Below are positions 46,621-55,578 of a stretch of 64,000 nucleotides of DNA, one piece after another. Position 1 is the stretch's first letter. Each line of letters opens with the position of its first letter. Made by a program: the position numbers and the translations under genes. This stretch comes from an uncultured Psychrosphaera sp. GTDB lineage: Bacteria > Pseudomonadota > Gammaproteobacteria > Enterobacterales > Alteromonadaceae. The notes under the pieces are model-generated. The model saw only the letters and a list, made by a program, of their open reading frames with translations, was not told the DNA's origin and did no database searches. The stretch covers positions 1 to 64,000 of the forward strand of contig NZ_CANMSK010000011.1 in the NCBI RefSeq assembly GCF_947500655.1, in the 5' to 3' direction.

Positions 46621-47178
46621 TTATTTAGCGGTTTTACAGGCTAATTTATAGTAATGATTATTATTAAATTCAAAGTGTTTTATCACTGTTAATGGTGTTT
46701 TTCTGGTGTGTGCTTGGTACGAGCGGGGATTTATTTTATTAATAAAGGTAACCATAATTGGATAACGTTTGGACATTTCACTTAACGAGTAATTGAAGAT
46801 TTTTTCAAATACGCCTTGGCCTCTTACAGATTTATCAACACATACTGGTCCATATTGATAAGAGTTATCTTTAGTGATCGTGTCTCCTAAACAAGCAGAG
46901 TCGTCTAAATGTTTGATCATAAATTCAAACATTGGCCACTGAGACCAATAATCCCAAGAAGCCGCCATAGCGTAAGCCACTATTTTATTGTCTACGCTTG
47001 CAGTAAAAAGCCCATTTTCATGCTGAATTAAATTAGTTAAATGCTCTCTAGTAAAGGCAGTAGTTATAAAGCCATCGGCTTTATCGTCTTCACTTATTGA
47101 GTCTACTTGATAGCGGTAATGCAATGCTAATATTTCTTCAATATTATCTAAGGTGGCTGTTTTTAATTCTATATTCAT
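46621..47178 (-). CDS. GNAT family N-acetyltransferase
   Basis: A 185-residue acetyl-CoA-dependent transferase. The GNAT core is visible: YQYGPVCVDKSVRGQGVFEK, where the V-x-x-x-x-R-G-x-G motif A binds acetyl-CoA, and an N-terminal LKTATLDNIEEILALHYRYQ. The C-terminus has NPRSYQAHTRKT, a typical strand-helix motif B. The substrate is unknown. Confidence 0.85.
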   Translation of the reverse strand: MNIELKTATLDNIEEILALHYRYQVDSISEDDKADGFITTAFTREHLTNLIQHENGLFTASVDNKIVAYAMAASWDYWSQWPMFEFMIKHLDDSACLGDTITKDNSYQYGPVCVDKSVRGQGVFEKIFNYSLSEMSKRYPIMVTFINKINPRSYQAHTRKTPLTVIKHFEFNNNHYYKLACKTAK

Positions 47179-47271
47179 GCGTTTTTACTTAAGGTTGGTT
47201 TATTTTTACTGTGATGATTGAATGAAACTCAATGTATTGGTAAATACACTAAGTTTCATTAATCAGTAGAG

Positions 47272-47601
47272 CTAGTTACCTGCGTGAGATTCTCTATGTA
47301 TATCAATAACTTCTATTGTTAAAATGTAATCACCTAGGTCTAATTTTTTCATTTGTAATAGTATTGAGCTGCTCAGTTTGGATTTTTGCTCGTCAGTACG
47401 GCCAGAAAGTATTTTTGCCGCAATATGAATAAATGGACTTTTTGTTTTGCCAACTTGATAATTGGTGTATGACAATGTTCTAGTTTTTATGTCATTTTCA
47501 TTAAACAGTTCTGACGCTGCAGCACCGGTAAATACTGAGCTGATAAGCTCATCAATGTTTTTATTAAAATTTTCTGAATGTTCAATTATACAATGTGGCA
47601 A
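47272..47601 (-). CDS. 5-carboxymethyl-2-hydroxymuconate isomerase-like tautomerase
   Basis: A 109-residue tautomerase-superfamily protein. It starts at TTG 47601 after AGGAG (7-base spacing) and continues MPHCIIEHSENF. Removal of Met would expose the catalytic Pro1. CHMI enzymes act in homoprotocatechuate breakdown, but no other gene of that pathway is nearby, so the substrate here is uncertain. Confidence 0.75.
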   Translation of the reverse strand: MPHCIIEHSENFNKNIDELISSVFTGAAASELFNENDIKTRTLSYTNYQVGKTKSPFIHIAAKILSGRTDEQKSKLSSSILLQMKKLDLGDYILTIEVIDIHRESHAGN

Positions 47602-47842
47602 AGTGTAACTCCTGTTGAAATAGACAATTTAGTAACCAGCTAATAACCTTGATTCATAATAGGTTATCGCCTGTTTTTATTTTATATATTTGTAACAAAT
47701 ACACTCACGCTTTGCTAGTTATAATTCACCTATTACCGCTATATAATCCTTTAAGAGCCTTTATTTGTAACTATCTAGGGGGAGTTGTTCTGTTTTGTGA
47801 AAGTGTTAAATCTATTAACGTAATTTAACCTAAGCCTTAAAC

Positions 47843-47883
47843 TAAAAAACCAATCAACGTTTGTTAAAGTTGATTGGTTTTTT
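47843..47883 (-). terminator. Rho-independent terminator
   Basis: AAAAACCAATCAAC pairs with GTTGATTGGTTTTT (47843-47883), with a 10-base loop. It lies directly after the stop of the 47900-48226 gene read on the minus strand and ends in a T-run on that strand. Confidence 0.85.
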
Positions 47884-47899
47884 TATATCAGAAAAGGAC

Positions 47900-48226
47900 T
47901 TAATCTAGTTTAACGCCAACAACTGCCGGCGCGACTATTAATGCTTTATCTAATATGCCTGACTTCTTTTGTGGACTATTGGCTTTTATAATTGGCTGAT
48001 TTCTGACGCACATCAAACGTTCACTAAAGACTTGGCAGGTACCTTTGAATATATCTTTATTCGCATTTTTGTATTCACAAGCTTGATCTTTTTTTTCATC
48101 AAAACAGGCTTCCCACGGCGCTTTATGAGTGTGACCACTGTGCGCCCAAATAGGAAGAGAAGTTATAATCAAACTAAAAGTAAACAATACACTTTTTATG
48201 GTGTTCAATTTTTTAACAAATATCAT
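47900..48226 (-). CDS. Small secreted His/Cys protein after the YHYH protein
   Basis: About 108 residues from ATG 48226 (MIFVKKLNTIKSVLFTFSLI), with a signal peptide ending near IWAHSGHTH. The mature part has AHSGHTHKAPWEACFDEKKD and further cysteines (ACEY, TCQV, MCVR) that may form two disulfides. The start overlaps the stop of the upstream YHYH gene as TAATG, so the two are translationally coupled and probably work together. The family is not recognised. Confidence 0.68.
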   Translation of the reverse strand: MIFVKKLNTIKSVLFTFSLIITSLPIWAHSGHTHKAPWEACFDEKKDQACEYKNANKDIFKGTCQVFSERLMCVRNQPIIKANSPQKKSGILDKALIVAPAVVGVKLD

Positions 48227-49245
48227 TACTCTGCAACCTCTCCAGAGAAACAACCTATAAATGTATTCTCACCTGGACCTGCACTATGGTAATGATAACC
48301 ACGAGTCTCGTCGGTATGACCTCGACATGTGTCTAAATCTGACTCTTCTTCGCCACTTTCATCAAGCATACTGTAAATAGCAAAACCATCTAATGCATAA
48401 GCAAAAGCACCTGCATGACCATCGGTTTCGTACTCTATTGCTGGACAAGTACCGTCACCATGATTGGCTCCGTGATAATGATATCCTTCAAAAGGATTTA
48501 CATGGCCAATACAGTCATCAAATGCAGCAATGGTATAAGCACTTAAAATAGCATCAGTAGGTGCAGCTGCGGCTAAATTTACGCCGTTAAATGCAACACC
48601 AACACCATCGTTTCCAATACTGCCAGATGAACTACGAAGCACTGGCGTTACTGGAATTAAATACGTGCTAGAAACACCACCACCTTCTTCTTCACTGTAA
48701 TAGTCGATATCGCACTGTACACAATAGTTATTATATTCATCAGCTACATCTGGTCTTGCTGCTGCTTCACAAGATGTTTGAGTATCCGTTATTTTAACTT
48801 CACTGGTAGTTTCATCGTATAACAACCAGTTATCGTCACCGTAAAACGTGTCTAAGCTAGAAATAAAGTCGCCAGTTAAGTCGTATAAAACGCCATCATC
48901 AAACCATTTACCGGTATCTTCAGCGGTTGTTGTTAATGTTGTTGGACAAAATGGACCTAGTTCAGTGCGGTCTGAGGGAAAGCCAGACACGGTAATTTCA
49001 TAACAAGACGATGAATCCCCATTAGATAAGGTACAGTCGACAATTTCAATGGATTCTAGCGAGTCAGTATCGAATAGACTTTCATCTACTGAGTAAATTA
49101 TTTCATCAGTATCAGTAGAGCTATCGTCATCATCATCGCTAGAACAAGCATTAAGAAACACTGTGCCTAACAATACAACACTAAGCAATACCGCACGACG
49201 CGCTTTAACAAGTAACGATGGTTTAGTAGTAAGTTGTAAATTCAT
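48226..49245 (-). CDS. YHYH-domain lipoprotein
   Basis: A 339-residue protein with a lipobox in VFLNACSSDDDD and a Ser/Asp-rich linker, so it should be surface-anchored. The C-terminal part has the YHYH-domain signatures FEGYHYHGANHGD and TRGYHYHSAGPG around LDGFAIYSMLDESG. YHYH proteins are secreted and often linked with metal or calcium-binding and phosphonate or alkaline-phosphatase-type genes, but their activity is not established. ATG 49245 is chosen because GGAG lies 8 bases upstream. Co-translation with the next gene is indicated by the TAATG overlap. Confidence 0.82.
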   Translation of the reverse strand: MNLQLTTKPSLLVKARRAVLLSVVLLGTVFLNACSSDDDDDSSTDTDEIIYSVDESLFDTDSLESIEIVDCTLSNGDSSSCYEITVSGFPSDRTELGPFCPTTLTTTAEDTGKWFDDGVLYDLTGDFISSLDTFYGDDNWLLYDETTSEVKITDTQTSCEAAARPDVADEYNNYCVQCDIDYYSEEEGGGVSSTYLIPVTPVLRSSSGSIGNDGVGVAFNGVNLAAAAPTDAILSAYTIAAFDDCIGHVNPFEGYHYHGANHGDGTCPAIEYETDGHAGAFAYALDGFAIYSMLDESGEEESDLDTCRGHTDETRGYHYHSAGPGENTFIGCFSGEVAE

Positions 49246-49351
49246 ACTGCACACTCCAAAAAATTATCTATACAAGGGGTTATTTGCTTATCCTACTCAA
49301 GAATAGTGCAAATAATATGCAAGGGCTCAAATAACGCACTATAAATAATAA

Positions 49352-50227
49352 TTAGTTTTTTGTATCCGTGAAATAGTTCCAGTTAAGGTAGCGTCGATAT
49401 TGCCTTGGACTTATATATTCCTTGTACAACATATCCGCTAAAATTCGTTTAAGTTTTGTTTTATGTCGTTTTGATAGGTACTTGTTTTTGAAAATACTGT
49501 AATGGTATTTTCTAGGTGATGGCAGCATAACCGCTAAAAAAGCGCCCTCTGCTGCATTAATTTCTGAAGGTTTTTTATTAAAATAGTATTTGGAAGCGTG
49601 TGCAACGCCGTAAATATCTGGACCAAACTCAGCCACATTTAAATACAGCTCTAAAATTTCATTTTTAGACAGATGTTGCTCTAACTCTCTGGTAACAAAC
49701 AGCTCAGTAAATTTACGGTGTAAACTTTTAATGTTAGAGCGTAAATACACATTTTTGGCTACTTGCTGAGTAATAGTAGAAGCGCCATAACTGAACTTAC
49801 GACGTTTAATATTCTCACCAATAGCATTCATTAATGCGTCCCAATTAACACCACCGTGAGTAAAAAACTGACCATCTTCACTCATAACAATTGAGTACAA
49901 TAAGTCACGATTTATACTATCTATTCTTACCCATTTATATTGATTTCTTTTAGATTTTGAGTCTATTTTGGACTGAACGCTTTCAACGGCTACTTCCCTA
50001 ACCTTTTGAAATTCAACATCTTCTAAGTCAGGTACATTACTAAATACACTGTAAAAATAAATAGCTAATAGTAAAAAACCAAACCACACCAAACCACCGG
50101 TCACAATGAAGGTATTTTTTAGTATATGTAAAGGATGTGAAATTGCTGCTTTTAAAGCTCTTTGAATACGCCCCTTTAGCTTTACTGCAAATACGCGTAA
50201 TGCAGAGTCCTTTTTTTCTTCACTCAT
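49352..50227 (-). CDS. mtgA: Monofunctional peptidoglycan glycosyltransferase (MtgA-like, GT51)
   Basis: A 291-residue single-pass membrane enzyme that polymerises lipid II into glycan strands. The GT51 motifs follow in order: SEDGQFFTHGGVNWDAL, with the catalytic Glu, then GASTITQQVAKNVYL, RKFTELFVTRELE and EILELYLNVAEFG. One hydrophobic anchor lies near residues 40-65 (VWFGFLLLAIYFYSVF). It is about 50 residues longer than E. coli MtgA, at the N-terminus and between anchor and domain. It stands alone among accessory genes. Confidence 0.9.
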   Translation of the reverse strand: MSEEKKDSALRVFAVKLKGRIQRALKAAISHPLHILKNTFIVTGGLVWFGFLLLAIYFYSVFSNVPDLEDVEFQKVREVAVESVQSKIDSKSKRNQYKWVRIDSINRDLLYSIVMSEDGQFFTHGGVNWDALMNAIGENIKRRKFSYGASTITQQVAKNVYLRSNIKSLHRKFTELFVTRELEQHLSKNEILELYLNVAEFGPDIYGVAHASKYYFNKKPSEINAAEGAFLAVMLPSPRKYHYSIFKNKYLSKRHKTKLKRILADMLYKEYISPRQYRRYLNWNYFTDTKN

Positions 50228-50248
50228 ATTTAACCTGTATTTTTAAAT

Positions 50249-50300
50249 GGGGTCAGAGTAAAATTATTTCTTTTGTTTATTTATAATCTTGCTCTGACCC
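50249..50300. repeat. Motif B inverted pair (GGGGTCAGAG type)
   Basis: GGGGTCAGAGTAAAATTA (50249) faces AATCTTGCTCTGACCC (50285), so the two can pair. They lie between mtgA and the first propeller lipoprotein gene. The same core is repeated around the second RAYT gene. Confidence 0.85.
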
Positions 50301-50326
50301 ATTTTGTTCAAAGAAATCTACGACTT

Positions 50327-52168
50327 TTATTCACCAGTTGCAACTTTTGCGTAGTCGCCGGACTTCGGATCAATTATCAATAACTTGTTAGTAATACCAT
50401 CAATGTCTTTACCTACTGCAATTAGTACATTACGAACTGCATGATAATGGAGGCCTATAATCGAAGATGTTTCATCTATAATATCTTCCATCAAGAATAA
50501 ACCAGTTATGACTTCTGTTGTCGAATTATCAGCTAAATCAAGTTTAATTAAACTACCTTTACCATCAACAAAAAACAGCTCTTCACCGTCTTCATTAATT
50601 GCTATGTCCGATATTGGTCCACCTTCATTACCGGCTGCAATATCGTATATAGGGTTAAGAGATACCGCTGTATTATCGTATTCTATAAGTATACTCTGTG
50701 AAGCTGTAGTTCTCCCTTGAGAGTAATAAAAATCGCCGTTTGTTGAATTGACATTTATAGAAAGTACATCTGTTATTGAGTTTCTTAATTCTGAACGATC
50801 ACCAGTATCGACATCAATTGAATTAATAGTTTTGTTTGTCAAATCTGTAACATACAAAGCTTGTGAACCTAAGTCATATGATAAATCAGAAATATATAAA
50901 GGTGCTGTACCTGTACCATTTGTTGAATCTGACAAAACCGTCTCATAACCTGTAGTTAAATCAATTTTACTTACTGCACTTGGGTAACTAACGAATAAAG
51001 TATTAGATTCTGAATCTAAGGCAATACTCGTTGGAGTATGGGTGCGATAAGCATAGTTATCGGCTTGATTTACTATTAACGTACTATTTTTAGCGGATGT
51101 TAAATTAAACTGTATAAATTGAATTGGATTAATAAAACCGCCATTCAATTGCACATATATTTCATCTGTTTCATCATTAACGGCAATATCAGAAACGCTA
51201 TTATCTATCGAGCTAGAATAAAACGTATCATTATTAAGTATATGTTCTTTATAATTAATAAAGCCATTTGTAGAGGTCACTAACATTTTAATGTTTGCTT
51301 GTTCACTAAGCATTACATCTTCAACGCGCCATATATTATTAGAAACAGTCGCGGTGTGATCCACATCATCCACGTTGATAATAACGCTTGCTACACCATC
51401 ACCAACTAATGGCTCTACGTTACCAAAAATATCAATACTATCTTGGTTATATACACCAAAAGCTAACGGGAATGATAAAGACACAGTAGGTGCTAAAGTG
51501 GATATTAAATCTATTTCTACAGTCTCTTTTGCCGTAGCACCATCATTGTCTGTTACTGTTATAGAAAAAATCGCCTTACTTTGTGCAACAGTATCTGGCG
51601 CTGTAAACGAAGCAACTGCCATATCGGAATTGGTTAATGTAATACCAAGGTCCGAGGTTTCTACCCAGGAATAAGAAACAATAGAGCCAAATAAATTATT
51701 ATCTTTAGCTGTTGCAGTTAGTGAAACAATGTCGTCAACATAAGCTAAAGTGGGAGCTACCGCCGTTACAGTTGGATCCACTTCAAAGTCTATAACGGTA
51801 ATGGTGAATTCATCGGTTAAGCTTTCCGTTGTTGTACTACAAACAACAGTTACGTTAACAACCCCCATCTCCGTTGCTGAACCACTTAACTGGATATCGT
51901 TAACTAATGTAAAACCAACATTATTAGTAACTTCTATTTGGTAATTAATATCCAGGCCACTATTGTCAATACACGTATCTGTTGGAATAGAAAAATCTAA
52001 CGTGGCATCAGCTACTAATGTAATATCAGTAATTGGATTTGCAACTGATAAAGTATCTTCTTCTGTAGTGGTTTCAGGTACCTTAGTGGCAGAATGATTA
52101 TTTCCACAACCTGATAATGTTAAACTAATAAAAAAAATTAGGCCGCTATAAAGCTTCCGAGAAGTCAT
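50327..52168 (-). CDS. Beta-propeller lipoprotein, paralogue 1
   Basis: A 613-residue lipoprotein with lipobox LTLSGCGNN. An N-terminal Ig-like segment (residues about 45-130) is followed by a PKD-like domain with FSITVTDNDGATAKETVEID and a second Ig-like domain starting PTVSLSFPLAFGVYNQDS. From about residue 320 there is a propeller of YWTD/NHL-like repeats, including DIAVNDETDEIYVQLNGGF and DIAINEDGEELFFVDGKG. It ends LIIDPKSGDYAKVATGE. It is a close tandem paralogue of the next gene (52242-54086). Surface anchoring and ligand binding are inferred; the ligand is unknown. Confidence 0.75.
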   Translation of the reverse strand: MTSRKLYSGLIFFISLTLSGCGNNHSATKVPETTTEEDTLSVANPITDITLVADATLDFSIPTDTCIDNSGLDINYQIEVTNNVGFTLVNDIQLSGSATEMGVVNVTVVCSTTTESLTDEFTITVIDFEVDPTVTAVAPTLAYVDDIVSLTATAKDNNLFGSIVSYSWVETSDLGITLTNSDMAVASFTAPDTVAQSKAIFSITVTDNDGATAKETVEIDLISTLAPTVSLSFPLAFGVYNQDSIDIFGNVEPLVGDGVASVIINVDDVDHTATVSNNIWRVEDVMLSEQANIKMLVTSTNGFINYKEHILNNDTFYSSSIDNSVSDIAVNDETDEIYVQLNGGFINPIQFIQFNLTSAKNSTLIVNQADNYAYRTHTPTSIALDSESNTLFVSYPSAVSKIDLTTGYETVLSDSTNGTGTAPLYISDLSYDLGSQALYVTDLTNKTINSIDVDTGDRSELRNSITDVLSINVNSTNGDFYYSQGRTTASQSILIEYDNTAVSLNPIYDIAAGNEGGPISDIAINEDGEELFFVDGKGSLIKLDLADNSTTEVITGLFLMEDIIDETSSIIGLHYHAVRNVLIAVGKDIDGITNKLLIIDPKSGDYAKVATGE

Positions 52169-52190
52169 TGAGATTATCCTTTCTTTGGTT

Positions 52191-52236
52191 AAATGGGGTC
52201 AGAGTAAAATTAAATAATTTTACTCTGACCCCATTT
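52191..52236. repeat. Perfect 22-bp motif B palindrome
   Basis: The arms AAATGGGGTCAGAGTAAAAT and its exact complement (22 bases each, 52191-52212 and 52215-52236) are separated by two bases. It lies between the two propeller lipoprotein genes and may act as a terminator or as a RAYT substrate. Confidence 0.95.
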
Positions 52237-52241
52237 ATTAT

Positions 52242-54086
52242 TTATTTACCGGTTGCTACTTTTGCGTAGTTACCTGATTGAGGATCTATAACCAATAACT
52301 TGTTAGTACCGTCAACATCTTTACCAGCGGCAATAAGTACATCACGTTGCGTATGGTAATGCAGACCAACCATAGAGGAGTATTCATTAGTTATATCTTC
52401 TACAGTAAATATGTTACTTATTATTTCCGTTGTTGAATCATCCTCTAAATCAAGCTTAATTAAGCTACCTTTACCATCAACAAAAAATAATTCTTCACCT
52501 GCTTCGTTTATTGCTATGTCTGAGATTGGGCTTCCTTGATCACCAGCGGCAATGTTGTATATTGTTGAACTTGAGTTGGTGGAAGAGTCGTATTCTTTAA
52601 TTAAAGTTTGATCACTGGTTGTAAGGCCTTGAGAATAATAAAGATCGCCTGTAGTTGAATTTGTTGCTACCGCAGAGCCATTGCTTAAATTAACAATTAT
52701 ATCCGAACGGTTACCAGAAGTAGTACTCACAGTGTTAATGCTTTGAGCATCAATATCTATACTGTAAAGAGTATCCGTAGTGGAGTTATAAGATAAATCT
52801 GAAATAAATTGAGGATAAGTACCAGCTCCGTTACTTGAATCCGACAAAAGTGTTTCATCACCAGTGCTTAAATCAATTGTACTTATAGCCGTTGAATAAC
52901 CAACAAATAAAATATTCGATATAGCATCTAGCGCTATGCTTGTTGGCGCATATGAGCTATAGCTGTAACTACTAGGTTGATTAACGGTTAAAACCCTACC
53001 TACAGCAGAAGTTAAATTAAACCGTGTAAATTTAGTGTCGCTGACCAAATCACCATTTGCTTGTACGTATATTTCATCCGTTGCATCATTTACAGCAATA
53101 TCAGAAACATTATTGTCCAACGCCGTTGTAAATAACTCACCATGAACTAAGCTAATTTCTTCGTAATTAATAAAACCATCTGTCGCTGTGACTAATACTT
53201 TTATGTCAGTTGTTTCTGTTAGCGTAACATCTTCTATACGCCAACTATTCTCAGTAATAATTGCTGAGTACTCAACTGAATCTACAATAACATCTACTGT
53301 CGTCACATCACCATTAGCATCAATAATATCTCCAGTAGTCACTTCTACATTACCAAACATATCAATACTATCTTGATTATATATACCAAGGTTTAGCGGA
53401 AATGATAAAGAAATACTAGGCGCTAAGCTTGAGATTAAGTCGATTTCAACCGTATCTGTTGCTGTATCACCATCATTATCAGTAACGGTTACTGAAAAAA
53501 CAGCCGAGCTTTGCTCTGTTGTATCTGGCGCAGTAAAGCGAGTGGTTGCTGTGTTTGTACTTGTTAGTTCAATAATTGGGCCTGACACTTGCTCCCACAC
53601 ATAAGAAACAATTGAGCCGGTAAAATTAACATCTTCTGCTATTGCGGTTAAGGTTGTATTTTCATCCACTCTAGCTAAGTTAGGTGCCGTCACTTCAACG
53701 ATAGGATTAGCTTCAAAATCTATAACAGTGATTATAAATTCGTCACTTAAGCTTTCTGTTGCTGTACTACAAGTCATAGTTACGTTAACTACGCCAACTC
53801 CTGTGGGTAAGCCGCTTAATTGAGATCCGTTAAATGTAAAACCAAGATTATTTGAAAAGCCCATTTGATAGCTAATACCTGCACCGCTACTGTCGGTACA
53901 AGTATTTGTTGGAATGGAAAGATCTAAACTGGTGTCTGCTATCAATGTAGAGTCAGCAATTGGATTTGCAACAGATAGAGTCGTTAAAATTTCTTCAGAA
54001 TTTTTAGCTGAGTCACTACCACAACCTACAAGGGTTAAACTAATAAGGGAAGTGAAAATTGAGCTGTAGAGCGTTCTAGAAATCAT
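52242..54086 (-). CDS. Beta-propeller lipoprotein, paralogue 2
   Basis: A 614-residue lipoprotein with lipobox LTLVGCGSD and the same domain order as paralogue 1: Ig-like, PKD-like (FSVTVTDNDGDTATDTVEID), Ig-like (PSISLSFPLNLGIYNQDS) and a C-terminal propeller (DIAINEAGEELFFVDGKG, ending LVIDPQSGNYAKVATGK). The two clearly arose by tandem duplication. Differences cluster in the Ig-like domains, where paralogue 2 has a short GDIIDANGDVT insertion. Each of the two genes is followed by a motif B repeat. Confidence 0.75.
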   Translation of the reverse strand: MISRTLYSSIFTSLISLTLVGCGSDSAKNSEEILTTLSVANPIADSTLIADTSLDLSIPTNTCTDSSGAGISYQMGFSNNLGFTFNGSQLSGLPTGVGVVNVTMTCSTATESLSDEFIITVIDFEANPIVEVTAPNLARVDENTTLTAIAEDVNFTGSIVSYVWEQVSGPIIELTSTNTATTRFTAPDTTEQSSAVFSVTVTDNDGDTATDTVEIDLISSLAPSISLSFPLNLGIYNQDSIDMFGNVEVTTGDIIDANGDVTTVDVIVDSVEYSAIITENSWRIEDVTLTETTDIKVLVTATDGFINYEEISLVHGELFTTALDNNVSDIAVNDATDEIYVQANGDLVSDTKFTRFNLTSAVGRVLTVNQPSSYSYSSYAPTSIALDAISNILFVGYSTAISTIDLSTGDETLLSDSSNGAGTYPQFISDLSYNSTTDTLYSIDIDAQSINTVSTTSGNRSDIIVNLSNGSAVATNSTTGDLYYSQGLTTSDQTLIKEYDSSTNSSSTIYNIAAGDQGSPISDIAINEAGEELFFVDGKGSLIKLDLEDDSTTEIISNIFTVEDITNEYSSMVGLHYHTQRDVLIAAGKDVDGTNKLLVIDPQSGNYAKVATGK

Positions 54087-54138
54087 TGACTATCCTTTTA
54101 TATATTTATAAAAACAATGAGTTAATTGAATTTATCAT

Positions 54139-54160
54139 AAAAGGGGTCAGAGTAAAATTA
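54139..54160 (+). repeat. Motif B copy next to the RAYT stop
   Basis: AAAAGGGGTCAGAGTAAAATT lies 8 bases from the stop of the minus-strand RAYT gene, in the orientation opposite to the four copies on its other side. Confidence 0.85.
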
Positions 54161-54168
54161 ATTAAAGC

Positions 54169-54876
54169 CTACTTTTTCTTTTGTTCTTTCCGCCAACCTA
54201 CCTTTCTGCCTCGTTTAATTTCCTTTTGCCGTTGCCCTGTTAGCGCCTCTATCCTGTCTTTAAATTTATCATTCCCTAACGCTAAACCTTTATTGGTCGC
54301 TAACCGAATATCATCTATTAACTTAACACTGACTTGTTCACGGAACATTCCTCTGTAAACATTGCAGCGCATCTCATTTGTATGCCCAAGTGACAAATAA
54401 CACTGGTGTGGGGTTAGTAATTTACTGCGTTTGCCCAAACCATTGCATTGATAGCTAGACCAAGAATACTCAGCAGGGTCTGCCACCATATTGGCGCGGA
54501 CAGGATTAAGTTCAATGTAACGATACAAGTGGAAAAGATAATCTTGATTTTGTACCAAACAAGAGCGAAAACGCCCTTCCCATAATGTTCCACTGCGTTG
54601 ATATGAATAGTTAAAGTAACGCACGTATTGTCTCCCTAACGATTGCATCATTTTAGATACCCCCATTGAGCTACGTGGCGTGCAAAGTAAATGGACGTGG
54701 TTAGTCATAAACACCCAAGCATGTATTGCGACTTCAAATTTTTCAGCATATTCACGCAGCCAATAAGCGTAGGCTTTAAAGTCCTCATCACTAGCAAAGA
54801 TAGGCTGACGATTATTACCGCGCTGAATTATATGCTCAGGATAACCGGGGATAGAAACTCGTGGACGTCGTGGCAT
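54169..54876 (-). CDS. REP-associated tyrosine transposase (RAYT), short form
   Basis: A 235-residue Y1/IS200-like transposase. The protein starts MPRRPRVSIPGYPEHIIQR, with the HUH motif in AWVFMTNHVHLLCTP, the tyrosine region in QYVRYFNYSYQRSGTLWEGR and LNPVRANMV. ATG 54876 follows AAGGAAG and fits the family start. The frame is open upstream to 54963, but that part is translated from the repeat unit itself. The gene is bounded by GGGGTCAGAG repeats on both sides, so it has the layout of a RAYT with its substrate repeats. Confidence 0.92.
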   Translation of the reverse strand: MPRRPRVSIPGYPEHIIQRGNNRQPIFASDEDFKAYAYWLREYAEKFEVAIHAWVFMTNHVHLLCTPRSSMGVSKMMQSLGRQYVRYFNYSYQRSGTLWEGRFRSCLVQNQDYLFHLYRYIELNPVRANMVADPAEYSWSSYQCNGLGKRSKLLTPHQCYLSLGHTNEMRCNVYRGMFREQVSVKLIDDIRLATNKGLALGNDKFKDRIEALTGQRQKEIKRGRKVGWRKEQKKK

Positions 54877-54919
54877 GGTGCTTCCTTTTTCCATACGGAT
54901 GATAAAAAAAGAATAGCAC

Positions 54920-55150
54920 AAGGATTGTAAACTTCTGGTTTTGCAGAAAAGAGGCGGATTCAATTATTCGCGATTTAATTTAACCCTGACCCCTTTTATT
55001 CATTTAATTTAACCCTGACCCCTTTTATTAAAAGAGGCAGATTTAATTATTCTCGATTTTAATTTAACCCTGACCCCTTTTATTTAAAGGATTGTAAACT
55101 TCTGGTTTTGCAAAAAAGAGGCAGATTTAATTTGACCCTGACCCCTTTTA
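54920..55150 (-). repeat. Array of four motif B copies with larger duplications
   Basis: AATTTAACCCTGACCCCTTT (minus-strand motif B) occurs at 54977, 55006, 55061 and 55129 (last copy with TTTGACC). A flanking unit, AAGGATTGTAAACTTCTGG to AAGAGGCRGATT, is present at 54920 and again at 55087, with a shorter part at 55031. The array was built by repeated duplication. It lies just upstream of the RAYT gene and runs to the stop of the next gene. Confidence 0.92.
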
Positions 55151-55561
55151 TTTATTATTTATTATAATTCTCTTAAATAAAAAGACTAAAAATCTTTCAA
55201 AAACAAGAATTAGTAACATTCCTAGTCCGAAAATAAACAGCCACATTAAGTTTCCAAGGGTAAGCTGTCCAAATCGAATTATATCGTTCCCTATATAAAG
55301 TAGGCCTACAATTGCGACTGCCGTAGCAACTTGAACGTAGGTGAATCTAAGTAGGCAACCTGCTAAGAAAGCAAAAATAGACGTACAAACACCTGACACA
55401 AATGCCAATGTATTCACAGCACCTTTATACGCTTCGCTTTCGCTTTGAGTTGGTAAAAAGGAAGTAATTGGCTCTTGAGGTGAGAGCCAAACCCCTACCA
55501 GCAAACCAAATACTGCTAGAGAAAACAATAAAAGCGCATTTCTAATCTTATACATTTTCAT
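55148..55561 (-). CDS. Four-helix membrane protein, candidate immunity protein for the Rhs toxin
   Basis: A 137-residue protein with four likely membrane helices (near residues 8-27, 46-68, 72-91 and 100-131), for example LLLFSLAVFGLLVGVWL and LMWLFIFGLGMLLILVF. It begins 17 bases after the Rhs-like gene in the same direction. In polymorphic toxin systems this position belongs to the immunity gene. Immunity to a protease-type tip is not usually a membrane protein, so the assignment is inference. No family is recognised. Confidence 0.55.
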   Translation of the reverse strand: MKMYKIRNALLLFSLAVFGLLVGVWLSPQEPITSFLPTQSESEAYKGAVNTLAFVSGVCTSIFAFLAGCLLRFTYVQVATAVAIVGLLYIGNDIIRFGQLTLGNLMWLFIFGLGMLLILVFERFLVFLFKRIIINNK

Positions 55562-55578
55562 ATTTGCTGCTCCACTGA

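Noticed and set aside
54877..54963. N-terminal extension of the short RAYT
   Set aside because: The extra residues are encoded by the repeat unit duplicated at 55087, and the family start MPRRPR with AAGGAAG fits better.
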